Below, piece by piece: positions 1 to 7,885 of a stretch of 27,513 nucleotides of DNA. This DNA is from JAAYCB01 sp012744395 (GTDB lineage Bacteria; Planctomycetota; Planctomycetia; Pirellulales; Thermoguttaceae). Made by a program: the position numbers and the translations under genes. The notes under the pieces are model-generated. The model was not told where the DNA came from. It was given only the letters and a program-made list of their open reading frames with translations, and did no database searches. How positions within the stretch are numbered: position 1 is the stretch's first letter; the number at the start of each line of letters is the position of its first letter. The stretch is taken from the NCBI GenBank assembly GCA_028703175.1, contig JAQVNJ010000084.1, forward strand, positions 1-27,513. The letters are read 5' to 3'.

Positions 1-225
1 CAAAATCCCGCCGGCTCGCCCGGCGGATCCTTCGGCTTCCCACTACCCCCACCCGGCTCGCCCGCCGGATCCTTCGGCTTCCCACTACCCCCACCCGGCT
101 CGCCCGGCGGATCCCTCCCCGAAAATCCCGCCGGCTCGTCCGGCGGATCCTTCGGCTTCCCACTACCCCCCCGCCGGCTCGCCCGGCGGATCCTTCGGCT
201 TCCCACTACCCCCACCCGGCTCGCC
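1..225. repeat. Array of ~42-bp hairpin-containing intergenic repeats (array 1)
   Basis: GGATCC-headed units start at 25, 67, 109 (partial), 145 and 188, a spacing of 42, 42, 36 and 43 bp. Each carries TTCGGCTTCCCACTACCCCC followed by a GC-rich palindrome. The palindrome is a perfect 7-bp stem, CCGCCGG / CCGGCGG, with a 5-nt loop at 8-26 (loop CTCGC), 128-146 (CTCGT) and 171-189 (CTCGC). A diverged copy of the array lies at 8034-8275. The array continues past the left window edge, so its full size is unknown. It overlaps the 3' end of the glycosyltransferase gene and provides its stop codon. Confidence 0.9.
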
Positions 226-1552
226 CTCCCCCAGCGTCCCGCCCAATGGCTGACGGCCAATTCTCGCGCCCGCCCCAGGCCGCCGCCACGCCGGCGGCGA
301 GCACGATCAACCCGATCATCGCCGGTTCTCGATAGCGGATCGACCCGACGAACACGATGTGCATCAAGGTCAGGTAGAGAGCCGGGAGCCAGCAGAGCGC
401 GTAGGGCCAGCCGCGCCGCGCGGTCCAGGCAGCGCCGGCCAGGCCGAGCAGGAGGAGCGGCAGATAGGTAGCCGCCACGGCGAGCCTCACGATCGTGGTG
501 GAGAAGGCCGGTTCATTGGGCCAGACGTTCCAGATTCGGACAAACTTGACGAGGGCCAGCCGCAGCGCTTTGGAGGGATTTTCGCGGGCCCAGGCAAGGG
601 CCGCGTCGCGCATCCGGCGGTCCAGTCGATACTCGAACGGGTCTTCGAGGTTCGCTTCGCCCGACGCCTCGGCGCGCCGCTCGATTTCGATGAAATGCGG
701 GACATAGGCCATGTCGCTGGCGCCGGTCGCCTGGGGGTTCAATCCGTCGTAGAGGCTTGCGCCCATCTGTAGCGTGGTGGGGACGAAATGGCCGGCGACG
801 CGGGCGTTGCGGAGCCACCAGGGGAGCATTCCGGCGATCAGGCCGGCGATCAGACCGGCGGCGATCAGGGCATGGCGGGTTCTGGGACGTCCGAACACCA
901 GCCCGATCGCGGCGGCAAATGGCACAAACAGCAGCCAGCTCGGCCGGACGAGCGTGGCGGCCGCGGCAGCCAGTCCGGCGACCAGCGCCAGGAGCAGCCG
1001 CCGCCGCTGGCCGCCCGCCTGCCAGGCAGCCGACCAGAGGAGCAATTGCAGCGGCAGCAGCGCGCAGAACACCGGCTCGGTGAGGACGAGGACGCCCAGG
1101 GCGATCAGTCCCGGATAGGATGCGGCGGCCAGTCCGGCCAACCACGCCGCCGCGGGGCCGAAAAGGCGCCATGCCAGGAGCCAGGCTCCGGCGACGGCAA
1201 TCGTGCTGAAGACGGCGGACAGGCAGCGGGCCGCAATCACCGGGGGATCGCCGCCGAACACCAGAAACAGCGGCGCGAGCAGGGCGGGATAGCCGGGCGT
1301 GCGAAAGATTCGCGGACCGTTTCTGCCGTATTCGAAGGGCTCGCCGGCGGCGATCCCGCGGGCCAGCGTCCAATAGCTTTCGCTGTCGCCGAAGACGAAC
1401 CGATCGCCGGCGACCTGTGCCTGCCAGAAAACGGCCGCCGCGATTCGAATCCCCAGGGCAACGGCCAGCAGGAGCGCGAGCCGTCGCCAACCGCACGCCC
1501 GGCCCGTGGGGTTATCGGCCGAGACCGATGATTGTGGCAGAGAATCCGGCAC
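206..1552 (-). CDS. GT39/ArnT-like multi-pass membrane glycosyltransferase
   Basis: Hydrophobic protein of about 448 residues, predicted to sit in the inner membrane and move a sugar from a lipid-linked donor to a protein or lipid acceptor. After the first membrane segment it has the acidic loop typical of the family (FGDSESYWTLARGI, with FRTPGYPALLAPLF following), then many Leu/Ala-rich helices and a late 'IRYREPAM' stretch. Start: GTG at 1552 has GAGG about 10 nt upstream; an in-frame TTG at 1609 would add 19 residues but has no clear ribosome binding site. The last residues (GGGRAGWG) and the TAG stop are encoded inside the repeat array, so the original C-terminus may have been replaced. 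Acceptor and donor cannot be told from sequence. Family assignment is fairly sure, exact role unknown. Confidence 0.75.
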   Translation of the reverse strand: MPDSLPQSSVSADNPTGRACGWRRLALLLAVALGIRIAAAVFWQAQVAGDRFVFGDSESYWTLARGIAAGEPFEYGRNGPRIFRTPGYPALLAPLFLVFGGDPPVIAARCLSAVFSTIAVAGAWLLAWRLFGPAAAWLAGLAAASYPGLIALGVLVLTEPVFCALLPLQLLLWSAAWQAGGQRRRLLLALVAGLAAAAATLVRPSWLLFVPFAAAIGLVFGRPRTRHALIAAGLIAGLIAGMLPWWLRNARVAGHFVPTTLQMGASLYDGLNPQATGASDMAYVPHFIEIERRAEASGEANLEDPFEYRLDRRMRDAALAWARENPSKALRLALVKFVRIWNVWPNEPAFSTTIVRLAVAATYLPLLLLGLAGAAWTARRGWPYALCWLPALYLTLMHIVFVGSIRYREPAMIGLIVLAAGVAAAWGGRENWPSAIGRDAGGGRAGWG

Positions 1553-1837
1553 GGCGGGCGGTCCTCGATGCGGGGCCGAGTGGCGTTCGCCTGCCGCGCG
1601 CCACTCCAATAATCACTTGGTATCTTGATGACCCCTGAGTATACTATATGCGTCGGAGGGGTGCCGGAAGTCGAACTACCCCCCTCTCAAGTGGGTCGCG
1701 GCCGCAGTCCGGCCGGCAGCCCGCGGGCCGTGCCGGATCTCGCCCAGGCTCTTCAGTTGATGCGCCGATCGGTGCGCAGGGAAAGTCGGCTGCCCCGAGC
1801 GATCGAGAGATTTTGCCCGTTTGCCGAGGCATCGAGG

Positions 1838-2203
1838 ATGACCGAAAAGCATTATGGTTACGGCCCCTGGGAATACCGCCACCTGTGCAGGTCCTGCGGA
1901 CATGCGGTGAAGGCCCCCAAGAACGAGCTACCCTGTAGCCTCTGCGGTGGGGATTTCGGCGTCAAGACATCGATGCGAAAGGTCTATCTCGAGCCGGAGC
2001 CGCCGCCGGAGGTCGTGGAGGTCGAGTACGAGTTGGAGCCCACGTTTTGGGATCGAATCAAGGCGTTCATGGGCGTGGAGGTCAAGCAGCGGACGGCGAT
2101 CCGGCGCGAGAACAAGCGGGGCACGCGCCGCTGGCGCTGGCAGACCCATGCCGAGGTGGAGGATGAATCGGGCGTGATGCGCCACGACGAGTTCCTCAGC
2201 TAG
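1838..2203 (+). CDS. Small zinc-ribbon protein of unknown function
   Basis: A 121-residue soluble protein with an N-terminal zinc ribbon: two CxxC knuckles (LCRSCG and PCSLCGG) about a dozen residues apart, followed by an acidic/proline stretch and a basic region (RRENKRGTRRWRW). The ATG at 1838 is preceded by GAGG at 1825-1828; the open frame continues upstream to 1625, but that part is arginine/proline rich and looks non-coding. Its stop codon overlaps the dnaE2 stop on the opposite strand within the four bases CTAG at 2200-2203. I do not recognise the family; a metal-binding, possibly nucleic-acid-binding, role is inference from the ribbon and the basic tail. Confidence 0.6.
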   Translation: MTEKHYGYGPWEYRHLCRSCGHAVKAPKNELPCSLCGGDFGVKTSMRKVYLEPEPPPEVVEVEYELEPTFWDRIKAFMGVEVKQRTAIRRENKRGTRRWRWQTHAEVEDESGVMRHDEFLS

Positions 2204-5200
2204 CAGAAATCCCGACTCCTGGCGGCCAGTTCGGCCAGTCTGCTGGAGAGGTCTTCCATCCAGGCTGCGATCACGTGGATCACGCGTCCTTCGCGCTGGA
2301 GGCGGCCGCGAACAAGCAGGATGTTGGCTCTCAGGGCCGTGGCGCGGAATCGCTTCCAGACATCGGGCCGGACGATCAGGTTGGCCGTGCCCGTCTCGTC
2401 TTCCAAGGTGACGAAGGTGATTCCCTTGGCCGTGCCCGGCCGCTGGCGAACGAGCACCACGCCCGCCACCGCCACCGGCCGGCCATTGGGCAGCAGGCGG
2501 AGGTCTTCCGCCCTGGCAACGCGAATCTCCTCCAGGGCCGGCCGCAGGAAGGCCAGGGGGTGTTTGCCCAGCGTCAGCCCCAGGTTGCGATAGTCGGCCA
2601 GCATCGCCTCCACTTCGGACATTTCCATGAGCGGATTCCTCTGCTCGGCCGCGGGCGGCAAGCCGCCGAACAACGGCAACTCCTTGCGGTCCTGGTCCAG
2701 GGCATGCCAGAGGGCGCTGCGGCGGTTGAGCCCGAGAGAGGCAAACGCCCCTGCCTTGGCCAGCCGCGCGGCCAGCGCGCGGCCCGAGCCGGTGCGGCGC
2801 GTGAACTCGTCGATCGACTGGAACGGCCGGCAGCCGCGCGCGTCTTCGATCGCCTCCGCCTCCGCCCGCGACATCCCTCGCAACAACCGCATCCCCAACC
2901 GCAGCGCCAAGCCCGCCCGCCGCTCTCCGCTTTCCGCCTTCCGCTCTCCGCTCTCCGCCTTCCGCTCTCCGCTCTCCGCTTTCTCCAGGGTGCAGTCCCA
3001 CGCGCTCTGGTTGACATCCACGGGCCGGACCTCGACCCCATGGGCCGCCGCGTCGCGGATCAGCTGGGCGGGGGCGTAGAAGCCCATCGGCTGGCTGTTG
3101 AGCAGGGCCGCCGTGAAGGCCGCCTGGTGGTGGCACTTGAGCCACGCCGAGACATAAACCAGGAGGGCGAAACTGGCGGCGTGCGATTCGGGGAAGCCGT
3201 AGTCGCCGAATCCGCGAATCTGCTGGAAGATCGCCTCGGCGTACTCCTGGGGCAGCCCGTTGGCCCGCATCCCGGCGATCAGCTTTCTGCGGAACTCGTC
3301 GATCAGGCCCGGCCGCCGCCAGGCGCCCATGGCGCGGCGCAACTGGTCGGCTTCCCCCGGGGTGAAACCGGCGGCGACGACGGCCAGTCGCATCGCCTGC
3401 TCCTGGAACAGGGGCACGCCGAGCGTCTTTTCCAGCACGGCGCGGACCGCCTCGTTGGGAAAGGTGACCGGCTCCTGGCCGTTGCGCCGCCGCAGGTAGG
3501 GGTGCACCATGCGGCCCTGAATCGGGCCGGGGCGGACGATCGCCACCTCGATCACCAGGTCGTAGAAGCACCGCGGCTTGAGCCGCGGGAGCATGCTCAT
3601 CTGGGCCCGGCTCTCGATCTGAAACACGCCCATCGTGTCGGCCCGGCGGATCATCGCGTAGACTTGCGGGTCCTCCGGCGGGACGGTCGCCAGCGCGAGC
3701 CGCCGCCCCAGATGCTTTTCAATTAGCGCAAAACACTTGCGGATCGCCGTCAGCATTCCCAGCGCGAGGCAATCGACCTTGAGAATCCCCAGCTCGTCCA
3801 GATCGTCCTTGTTCCATTGGATCACGGTCCGCCCGGGCAGCGCGGCGTTTTCGATCGGCACGAGCTCGCACAGCGGGCCTTCGGTCATCACCATCCCGCC
3901 GGTGTGCTGCGAGAGGTGGCGGGGAAAGCCCACCAGTTGGCCGACCAATTCCACGAGCTGCCGCCCGGCAGTCGATTCGGGGTCGATGCCCGCCTCGCGG
4001 CAGCGCTGGGCCATCTCCGGCTCTTCGCGAAAATGCTCGATCCGCCGGGCCAGGTTGTCGATCCGATCGAGCGAGAGCCCCAGAGCCTTGCCGACGTCGC
4101 GGACCGCCGAACGCGGCCGGTAGGTGATCACCTCGGCGGTCATGCCGGCCCGCTGGCGGCCGTATTTTTCGTAAAGATACTGGAGCACTTCCTCGCGCCG
4201 CTCGTGTTCGAAGTCGACGTCGATGTCGGGCGCCTCGTTCCGCTCGCGGCTGACGAACCGCTCGAAGAGCACGTCGGACCGGTCGGGATCGACGGCCGTC
4301 ACGCCCAGGCAATAGCAGACGGCCGAGTTGGCCGCCGAACCGCGACCCTGGCAGAGGATGCCCCGGCTTCGCGCAAACCGGACGAGGTCCCAGACGGTGA
4401 GAAAATAGGCCTCGTAGCGCAGCTCGCCGATCAGCGCCAGCTCATGTTCGAGCAGCCCGCGGACCTTGGCGGGGATTCCGCGCGGATAGCGTTCTCGCGC
4501 CCCTTGCCAGGCCAGCCGGCGGAGATAGTCGGCCGGAGTAAGCCCCCGCGGCGCCAGTTCCTCGGGATATTCGTAGCGCAGCTCATCGAGCGAGAAGCCG
4601 ATCCGGCCGGCGATCTCCAGCGTGCGGTGGACCGCGTCCGCCGCGCCGGCAAACAGGGCGGCGACCTGCTCGGGCGGCTTGAGATAGCGCTCGGCGTTGG
4701 CGAACAGGTGCTCGGCCGCCCCGGCAACGGTCGTGCGATGCCGAACCGCAGTCAGCACGTCCTGGAGCGCCTGCCGCTCGGCCGCGTGGTAGCGAACCGC
4801 GCCGCTGGCGACCAGCGGAACCCGCGCCAGCCGTGCCAACGCGCAAAGCTCGGCGAGCCGGCGGGCGTCGTCCGGCCCGTAGTGCAACGAGGCCGCCAGG
4901 TAGCAGCGATCGCCAAACAGCTCGCGATACGCGGACAACGCGCGGCGAAATTGCGCTCCACCGCCAGGCTCGGGCAAGACACAGCCCAGCAGTCCCTCGG
5001 CATGCCGGGCGAGGTCGTCGAACGCCAGCCGGCACGCGCCCTTGTTCGCCCGGCGGCAGCCCTCGGTGATGATCCGCGCCAGCCGGCCGTACGCGGCCCG
5101 ATCGGTTGGCAGGAGGACAACCGGTGGAGCGTCCTGGGGGGCGATTTCCGCCCCCACGAGGAGCTTGATGCCGGCCTGCTTGGCCGCCGCATGGGCCCGC

Positions 5201-5343
5201 ACGACGCCGGCCAGGGTGTTGTGATCGGCGAGCGCCAGGGCCTCATACCCCAACTCGGCCGCCCGCTGGACCAGTTCGTCGGGATGCGACGCCGCCTCGA
5301 GAAACGAAAAATTCGACTTGGCATGAATTTCGGCGAACCGCAT
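2200..5343 (-). CDS. dnaE2: Error-prone DNA polymerase III alpha subunit DnaE2 (ImuC)
   Basis: About 1047 residues; the catalytic subunit of the ImuA-ImuB-DnaE2 translesion mutasome that copies damaged DNA during SOS. In order: N-terminal PHP domain (HAKSNFSFLEAASHPDELV near residue 7, DHNTLAG near 41), the GRGSAANS motif, the catalytic PDIDVDF at about 372-378, the third palm aspartate in LKVDCLAL near 524, a helix-hairpin-helix region, and a C-terminal OB fold (VAVAGVVLVRQRPG onward). It ends SRDFC, close to the usual DnaE2 ending. The ATG at 5343 has AAGGGG upstream; the longer open frame reads through transposase debris. Last gene of the imuA-imuB-dnaE2 operon, 180 nt after imuB. Odd: about 22 residues built on the heptad ESGERKA interrupt the protein at about 786-808, encoded by a 7-nt simple repeat. 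Catalytic motifs are intact, so it is probably active. Confidence 0.95.
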   Translation of the reverse strand: MRFAEIHAKSNFSFLEAASHPDELVQRAAELGYEALALADHNTLAGVVRAHAAAKQAGIKLLVGAEIAPQDAPPVVLLPTDRAAYGRLARIITEGCRRANKGACRLAFDDLARHAEGLLGCVLPEPGGGAQFRRALSAYRELFGDRCYLAASLHYGPDDARRLAELCALARLARVPLVASGAVRYHAAERQALQDVLTAVRHRTTVAGAAEHLFANAERYLKPPEQVAALFAGAADAVHRTLEIAGRIGFSLDELRYEYPEELAPRGLTPADYLRRLAWQGARERYPRGIPAKVRGLLEHELALIGELRYEAYFLTVWDLVRFARSRGILCQGRGSAANSAVCYCLGVTAVDPDRSDVLFERFVSRERNEAPDIDVDFEHERREEVLQYLYEKYGRQRAGMTAEVITYRPRSAVRDVGKALGLSLDRIDNLARRIEHFREEPEMAQRCREAGIDPESTAGRQLVELVGQLVGFPRHLSQHTGGMVMTEGPLCELVPIENAALPGRTVIQWNKDDLDELGILKVDCLALGMLTAIRKCFALIEKHLGRRLALATVPPEDPQVYAMIRRADTMGVFQIESRAQMSMLPRLKPRCFYDLVIEVAIVRPGPIQGRMVHPYLRRRNGQEPVTFPNEAVRAVLEKTLGVPLFQEQAMRLAVVAAGFTPGEADQLRRAMGAWRRPGLIDEFRRKLIAGMRANGLPQEYAEAIFQQIRGFGDYGFPESHAASFALLVYVSAWLKCHHQAAFTAALLNSQPMGFYAPAQLIRDAAAHGVEVRPVDVNQSAWDCTLEKAESGERKAESGERKAESGERRAGLALRLGMRLLRGMSRAEAEAIEDARGCRPFQSIDEFTRRTGSGRALAARLAKAGAFASLGLNRRSALWHALDQDRKELPLFGGLPPAAEQRNPLMEMSEVEAMLADYRNLGLTLGKHPLAFLRPALEEIRVARAEDLRLLPNGRPVAVAGVVLVRQRPGTAKGITFVTLEDETGTANLIVRPDVWKRFRATALRANILLVRGRLQREGRVIHVIAAWMEDLSSRLAELAARSRDFC
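2920..2986 (-). repeat. 7-nt minisatellite inside dnaE2
   Basis: Tandem variants of the heptamer TCCGCTY/TCCGCCT (plus strand). Three heptamers make 21 nt, so the translated product also has a 7-residue period (ESGERKA, ESGERKA, ESGERRA). It lies between the normal DnaE2 segments ending DCTLE and beginning LALRLG. The same kind of repeat is found inside imuB at 6561-6606. Confidence 0.85.
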
Positions 5344-5354
5344 GGAAAGCCCCT

Positions 5355-5459
5355 TTTTTGGCCTTGATTGGCAATGTAATCGGTGATCGCCATGACATGC
5401 GCCGGGCTGATCGAGAACGCGCCATAACCTTGCTGCCACTGAAAATCATCCTGCTGATG
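5355..5459 (-). pseudogene. Remnant of an IS200-like/REP-associated tyrosine transposase (RAYT)
   Basis: The 180-nt gap between imuB and dnaE2 encodes on the minus strand about 35 residues with FQWQQGYGAFSIS followed by ITDYIANQGQK. This matches the C-terminal signature of Y1/REP-associated transposases as I know them (F-WQ-GYGAFS-S, then YI-NQ). The catalytic HUH and tyrosine regions are absent and the frame soon runs into the dnaE2 start, so only a C-terminal scrap remains. It indicates an old insertion inside the operon, of interest because REP-like hairpin arrays lie on both sides at 1-225 and 8034-8275. Confidence 0.75.
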
Positions 5460-5523
5460 CACGCTCGCTGAACGGTGAAGGATGGGCGATGACCGATTTG
5501 CATGGACAGCTCCCATGGGTTAT

Positions 5524-7191
5524 TTACCCAAAAAGGCCGTGCAAAAACCATTGCCCATCGGTGCGGCGGCGGAACAGCCAGAAGCGGTTGCCGGCGATGG
5601 TCTCCACGCGGTAATAGTCGCGCAGCGCGGGGCTGCCGCGCCACCAGCCGGTTTCGATCCGTTCCGGCCCCCAGGCCTTCGCCACCCGCTGCCGGTCGCC
5701 CCAGAGGAGGAAATCCAGCGGAGGACCGTCAGGCATGACCGCCGCCGCCTGCAATTCGATCGGATGGGGCAAAAGACGCAACGGGCGCGGCGGCAGGTCC
5801 CGGGTTGCGGGCCGGCTGCCGCGCCGCGCGCGGTTTGCGCCGACGAGCGGGGCGTAATCGTAGGCCAGTTCCGGCTGCGCCTCGGCGCGGAGGCTGACGC
5901 CCAGAATCGCCCCGCGGCCGAGCCGGCTCGCCAGCCGGTCGACGAGCTCCGGCAGCCGCTCTTCGCGCTCGCTTGCCGCGGTCTGAAAAAGCTCGGCCTG
6001 CCCGTTTTCCAACCGGGCCGTTTCCGTGATCTCGACGCGGACCATCTCCACCTTGCCCGGCAGGGCAAGCCGCTGGAGCCGCATCCGCAGCAGGGCGAAC
6101 AGGTGGCCGGCCGATGCCGTGGGGCGAAACAGGCCGACGTTGAACCGTACACGCCCGGCATTCTGGCAGTCGAAACATCCATCGATTCGCAAGGCGCCGC
6201 GGCCGGCAAGCGCGGCCATCCCGGCGACGCGGCCGACGAGTTGCTCGAGCGCCGCCTCCAGGGCCAGCCGGCGATCCGTGGGAAATTCGAAGAACTGCTC
6301 GGCCTCGAATCGCCAGGGCAGCGGCAAGGCGCTGATCGGCTCGTCGAGCCGGCCGGTGGCCCGATCCCAGGCTTGGAGCAGTTCCGGGCCGAATCGCGCG
6401 TTGAAATCCGCCCGCGGCAACAGGGCCAACTCGCCGATCCGCCGGACCCCCAACTGTTCGAGCAGATCGAGCACGCCGGCCGAAAGCCGCAAGGCCTCCA
6501 GCGGCATCGGATCAAGGGCGGCCCCGGTCTGTCCCGGCGGAATGATCGCCACCGGGCGGCCCTCCCCCTTCCGCTTTCCGCTTTCCCCGTCCCGCCCTCC
6601 GCTTTCAAAATACCTGGCGGCGGCCCAGGCGGCGCCGACCGTGTCGGCCAGGCCGATGCGGACGGGGATTCCGCGGCGAGTGAACGGACCCAGAATCCGG
6701 TCGGCCAGGACCTCTTCGCCGCCGAAGAAGCGGGCGACGCCGGTCACGTCGGCAAGCAGGCCGTCGGGCTCGGCCGTGCCGTCCAGGCCGACCAAGGGGC
6801 TGAAGCGATGGCACCAGACGCCCAGCCGCTCGAGGGCCTGGCGATCGGCCAGGGGATCGTGGGCCGCCAGGCGCCAGCGCTGATTTTTCGGCGCCGGTTC
6901 CCGCTCGCCGAGGATTGTCGCCGCTTCGCTGACCGTCATGCCAACCGCCACGCCCCGGCCCCGCGCCGCCAGCGAGCAAGCCGCCACCCGCCGGCTGCCG
7001 CGGTAGGTTTCATGAAGGACGACAATCTCCTGGGAGAGGTCGATTCTTCGGCCATGCAAGCGCAAGGGAGGCGCCGATCCTCCCCGAAGACATGGACCTG
7101 CCCCTTTGCCGGCTTCACGCTCGGGCTGCTCGAGCAGGTGCCGCAGCACCGGCCAGTCGGGCAACCAGATGCACAGGATGCGCCTGTTCAT
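5524..7191 (-). CDS. imuB: ImuB, Y-family polymerase-like mutasome protein
   Basis: About 555 residues. ImuB is the hub of the ImuA-ImuB-DnaE2 mutasome: a Y-family (DinB/UmuC) fold that links DnaE2 to the beta clamp and is usually catalytically dead. The protein opens with MNRRILCIWLPDWPVL, where an active Y-family enzyme would carry acidic metal ligands. It continues with a palm/finger region (DGLLADVTGVARFFGGEE), a helix-hairpin-helix zone (LLEQLGVRRIGELALLP), and a long C-terminal part ending YYRVETIAGNRFWLFRRR. The ATG at 7191 has GGAG six nt upstream and lies within the last 77 nt of imuA, suggesting translational coupling. Odd: residues about 195-210 (ESGKRKGEG) come from a 7-nt simple repeat like the one in dnaE2. 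I assign no polymerase activity. Confidence 0.92.
   Translation of the reverse strand: MNRRILCIWLPDWPVLRHLLEQPEREAGKGAGPCLRGGSAPPLRLHGRRIDLSQEIVVLHETYRGSRRVAACSLAARGRGVAVGMTVSEAATILGEREPAPKNQRWRLAAHDPLADRQALERLGVWCHRFSPLVGLDGTAEPDGLLADVTGVARFFGGEEVLADRILGPFTRRGIPVRIGLADTVGAAWAAARYFESGGRDGESGKRKGEGRPVAIIPPGQTGAALDPMPLEALRLSAGVLDLLEQLGVRRIGELALLPRADFNARFGPELLQAWDRATGRLDEPISALPLPWRFEAEQFFEFPTDRRLALEAALEQLVGRVAGMAALAGRGALRIDGCFDCQNAGRVRFNVGLFRPTASAGHLFALLRMRLQRLALPGKVEMVRVEITETARLENGQAELFQTAASEREERLPELVDRLASRLGRGAILGVSLRAEAQPELAYDYAPLVGANRARRGSRPATRDLPPRPLRLLPHPIELQAAAVMPDGPPLDFLLWGDRQRVAKAWGPERIETGWWRGSPALRDYYRVETIAGNRFWLFRRRTDGQWFLHGLFG
6561..6606 (-). repeat. 7-nt minisatellite inside imuB
   Basis: Degenerate repeats of CCGCTTT/CCGCCCT type on the plus strand, read in frame by imuB as a Gly/Glu/Lys/Arg-rich stretch (ESGGRDGESGKRKGEG) between ARYF and AIIPPG. 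It matches the dnaE2 minisatellite at 2920-2986 in composition and unit length but is shorter and more degraded. Confidence 0.75.
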
Positions 7192-7861
7192 TGATCTCCA
7201 ATTCGACCGTTCCACGTGCGATGCCTCGCCGGCTGCGGAGGAGGTCAATTCTCACTCGGCGGCCGGCAGCCGATGCGGAAGGCAGCGGCTCGACCTGGAG
7301 GCGAACGTCCGCCCAGGAGGGTTCGCTCCGGGCTTGCCCGGGACGGATCAACAGCCCCAGGACGCGCCGGCTTTCCGCAGCCAGTTGCAGGCGGCGAAAG
7401 TCGTGGCTCCCCAGCCGCTCCAGCCAGGCCATGGCGGCCGCCACGCCCGAAGCTCGCAAGCTCTGATCCAGCGCCCAAAGCTCGTCGGCCCCGCCGGACG
7501 GCTGCACGACCAGCAGGCGCGCCGGTTCGATTCCCAGCCGCACGGCCGCCGGCGGATAAAACTCGCCGCGGCGGTCGATCACCACCAACGCCCCCCCCTG
7601 CTGGCAAGCCTTCCGGGCGAGGATCATCGCCAGGGTCTCGGCGCCGGCGCCAGCCCGGCTGAGCCACTCGACCAGGCTCCCTCGCCGGAACCCGCCGGAA
7701 GGCAGAAGGCGATCGAGGGCCGCGCAGCCGGACGAAACGACCGCGCAGCCGGCGGGCCGGCGGCCGTCCTCGATTTCCGCGATCCGGCGGCGCAAGTTCT
7801 CCACCAGGGCCGGCCAGCGGCCGCCGCCGCGCCCCATCGCTTTCGCCCGTTGCTTATCCAC
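7115..7861 (-). CDS. imuA: ImuA, RecA-like mutasome accessory protein
   Basis: A 248-residue protein of the ImuA/SulA-like group, a RecA-fold factor that works with ImuB and DnaE2 in damage-induced mutagenesis. It shows the RecA-like start (SSGCAALDRLLPSGGFRRGSLVEWLS), a degenerate Walker A region lacking a clear GKT, a core strand ALVVIDRRGEFYPPA, and LGLLIRPGQARSEPSWADVRLQV near the C-terminus. Start: GTG at 7861 with AAAGGAG eight nt upstream. The open frame extends to 8035, but that part covers the promoter and repeats. First gene of the operon; its 3' end overlaps imuB by 77 nt. Gene order imuA-imuB-dnaE2 is the standard one for this cassette, which makes the assignment firm despite low conservation of the family. 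Confidence 0.88.
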   Translation of the reverse strand: MDKQRAKAMGRGGGRWPALVENLRRRIAEIEDGRRPAGCAVVSSGCAALDRLLPSGGFRRGSLVEWLSRAGAGAETLAMILARKACQQGGALVVIDRRGEFYPPAAVRLGIEPARLLVVQPSGGADELWALDQSLRASGVAAAMAWLERLGSHDFRRLQLAAESRRVLGLLIRPGQARSEPSWADVRLQVEPLPSASAAGRRVRIDLLRSRRGIARGTVELEINEQAHPVHLVARLAGAAAPARAARA

Positions 7862-7885
7862 GCGGGAATCTCCTTTCCTTCCGGC

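Noticed and set aside
1..225. Possible CRISPR array
   Set aside because: Units are nearly contiguous and similar along their whole length, with no unique spacers and no cas genes nearby.
1655..1680. A tRNA T-arm-like stretch (GTTCGAC on the minus strand)
   Set aside because: The flanking bases do not pair as a T-stem and no acceptor, D or anticodon arm can be folded.
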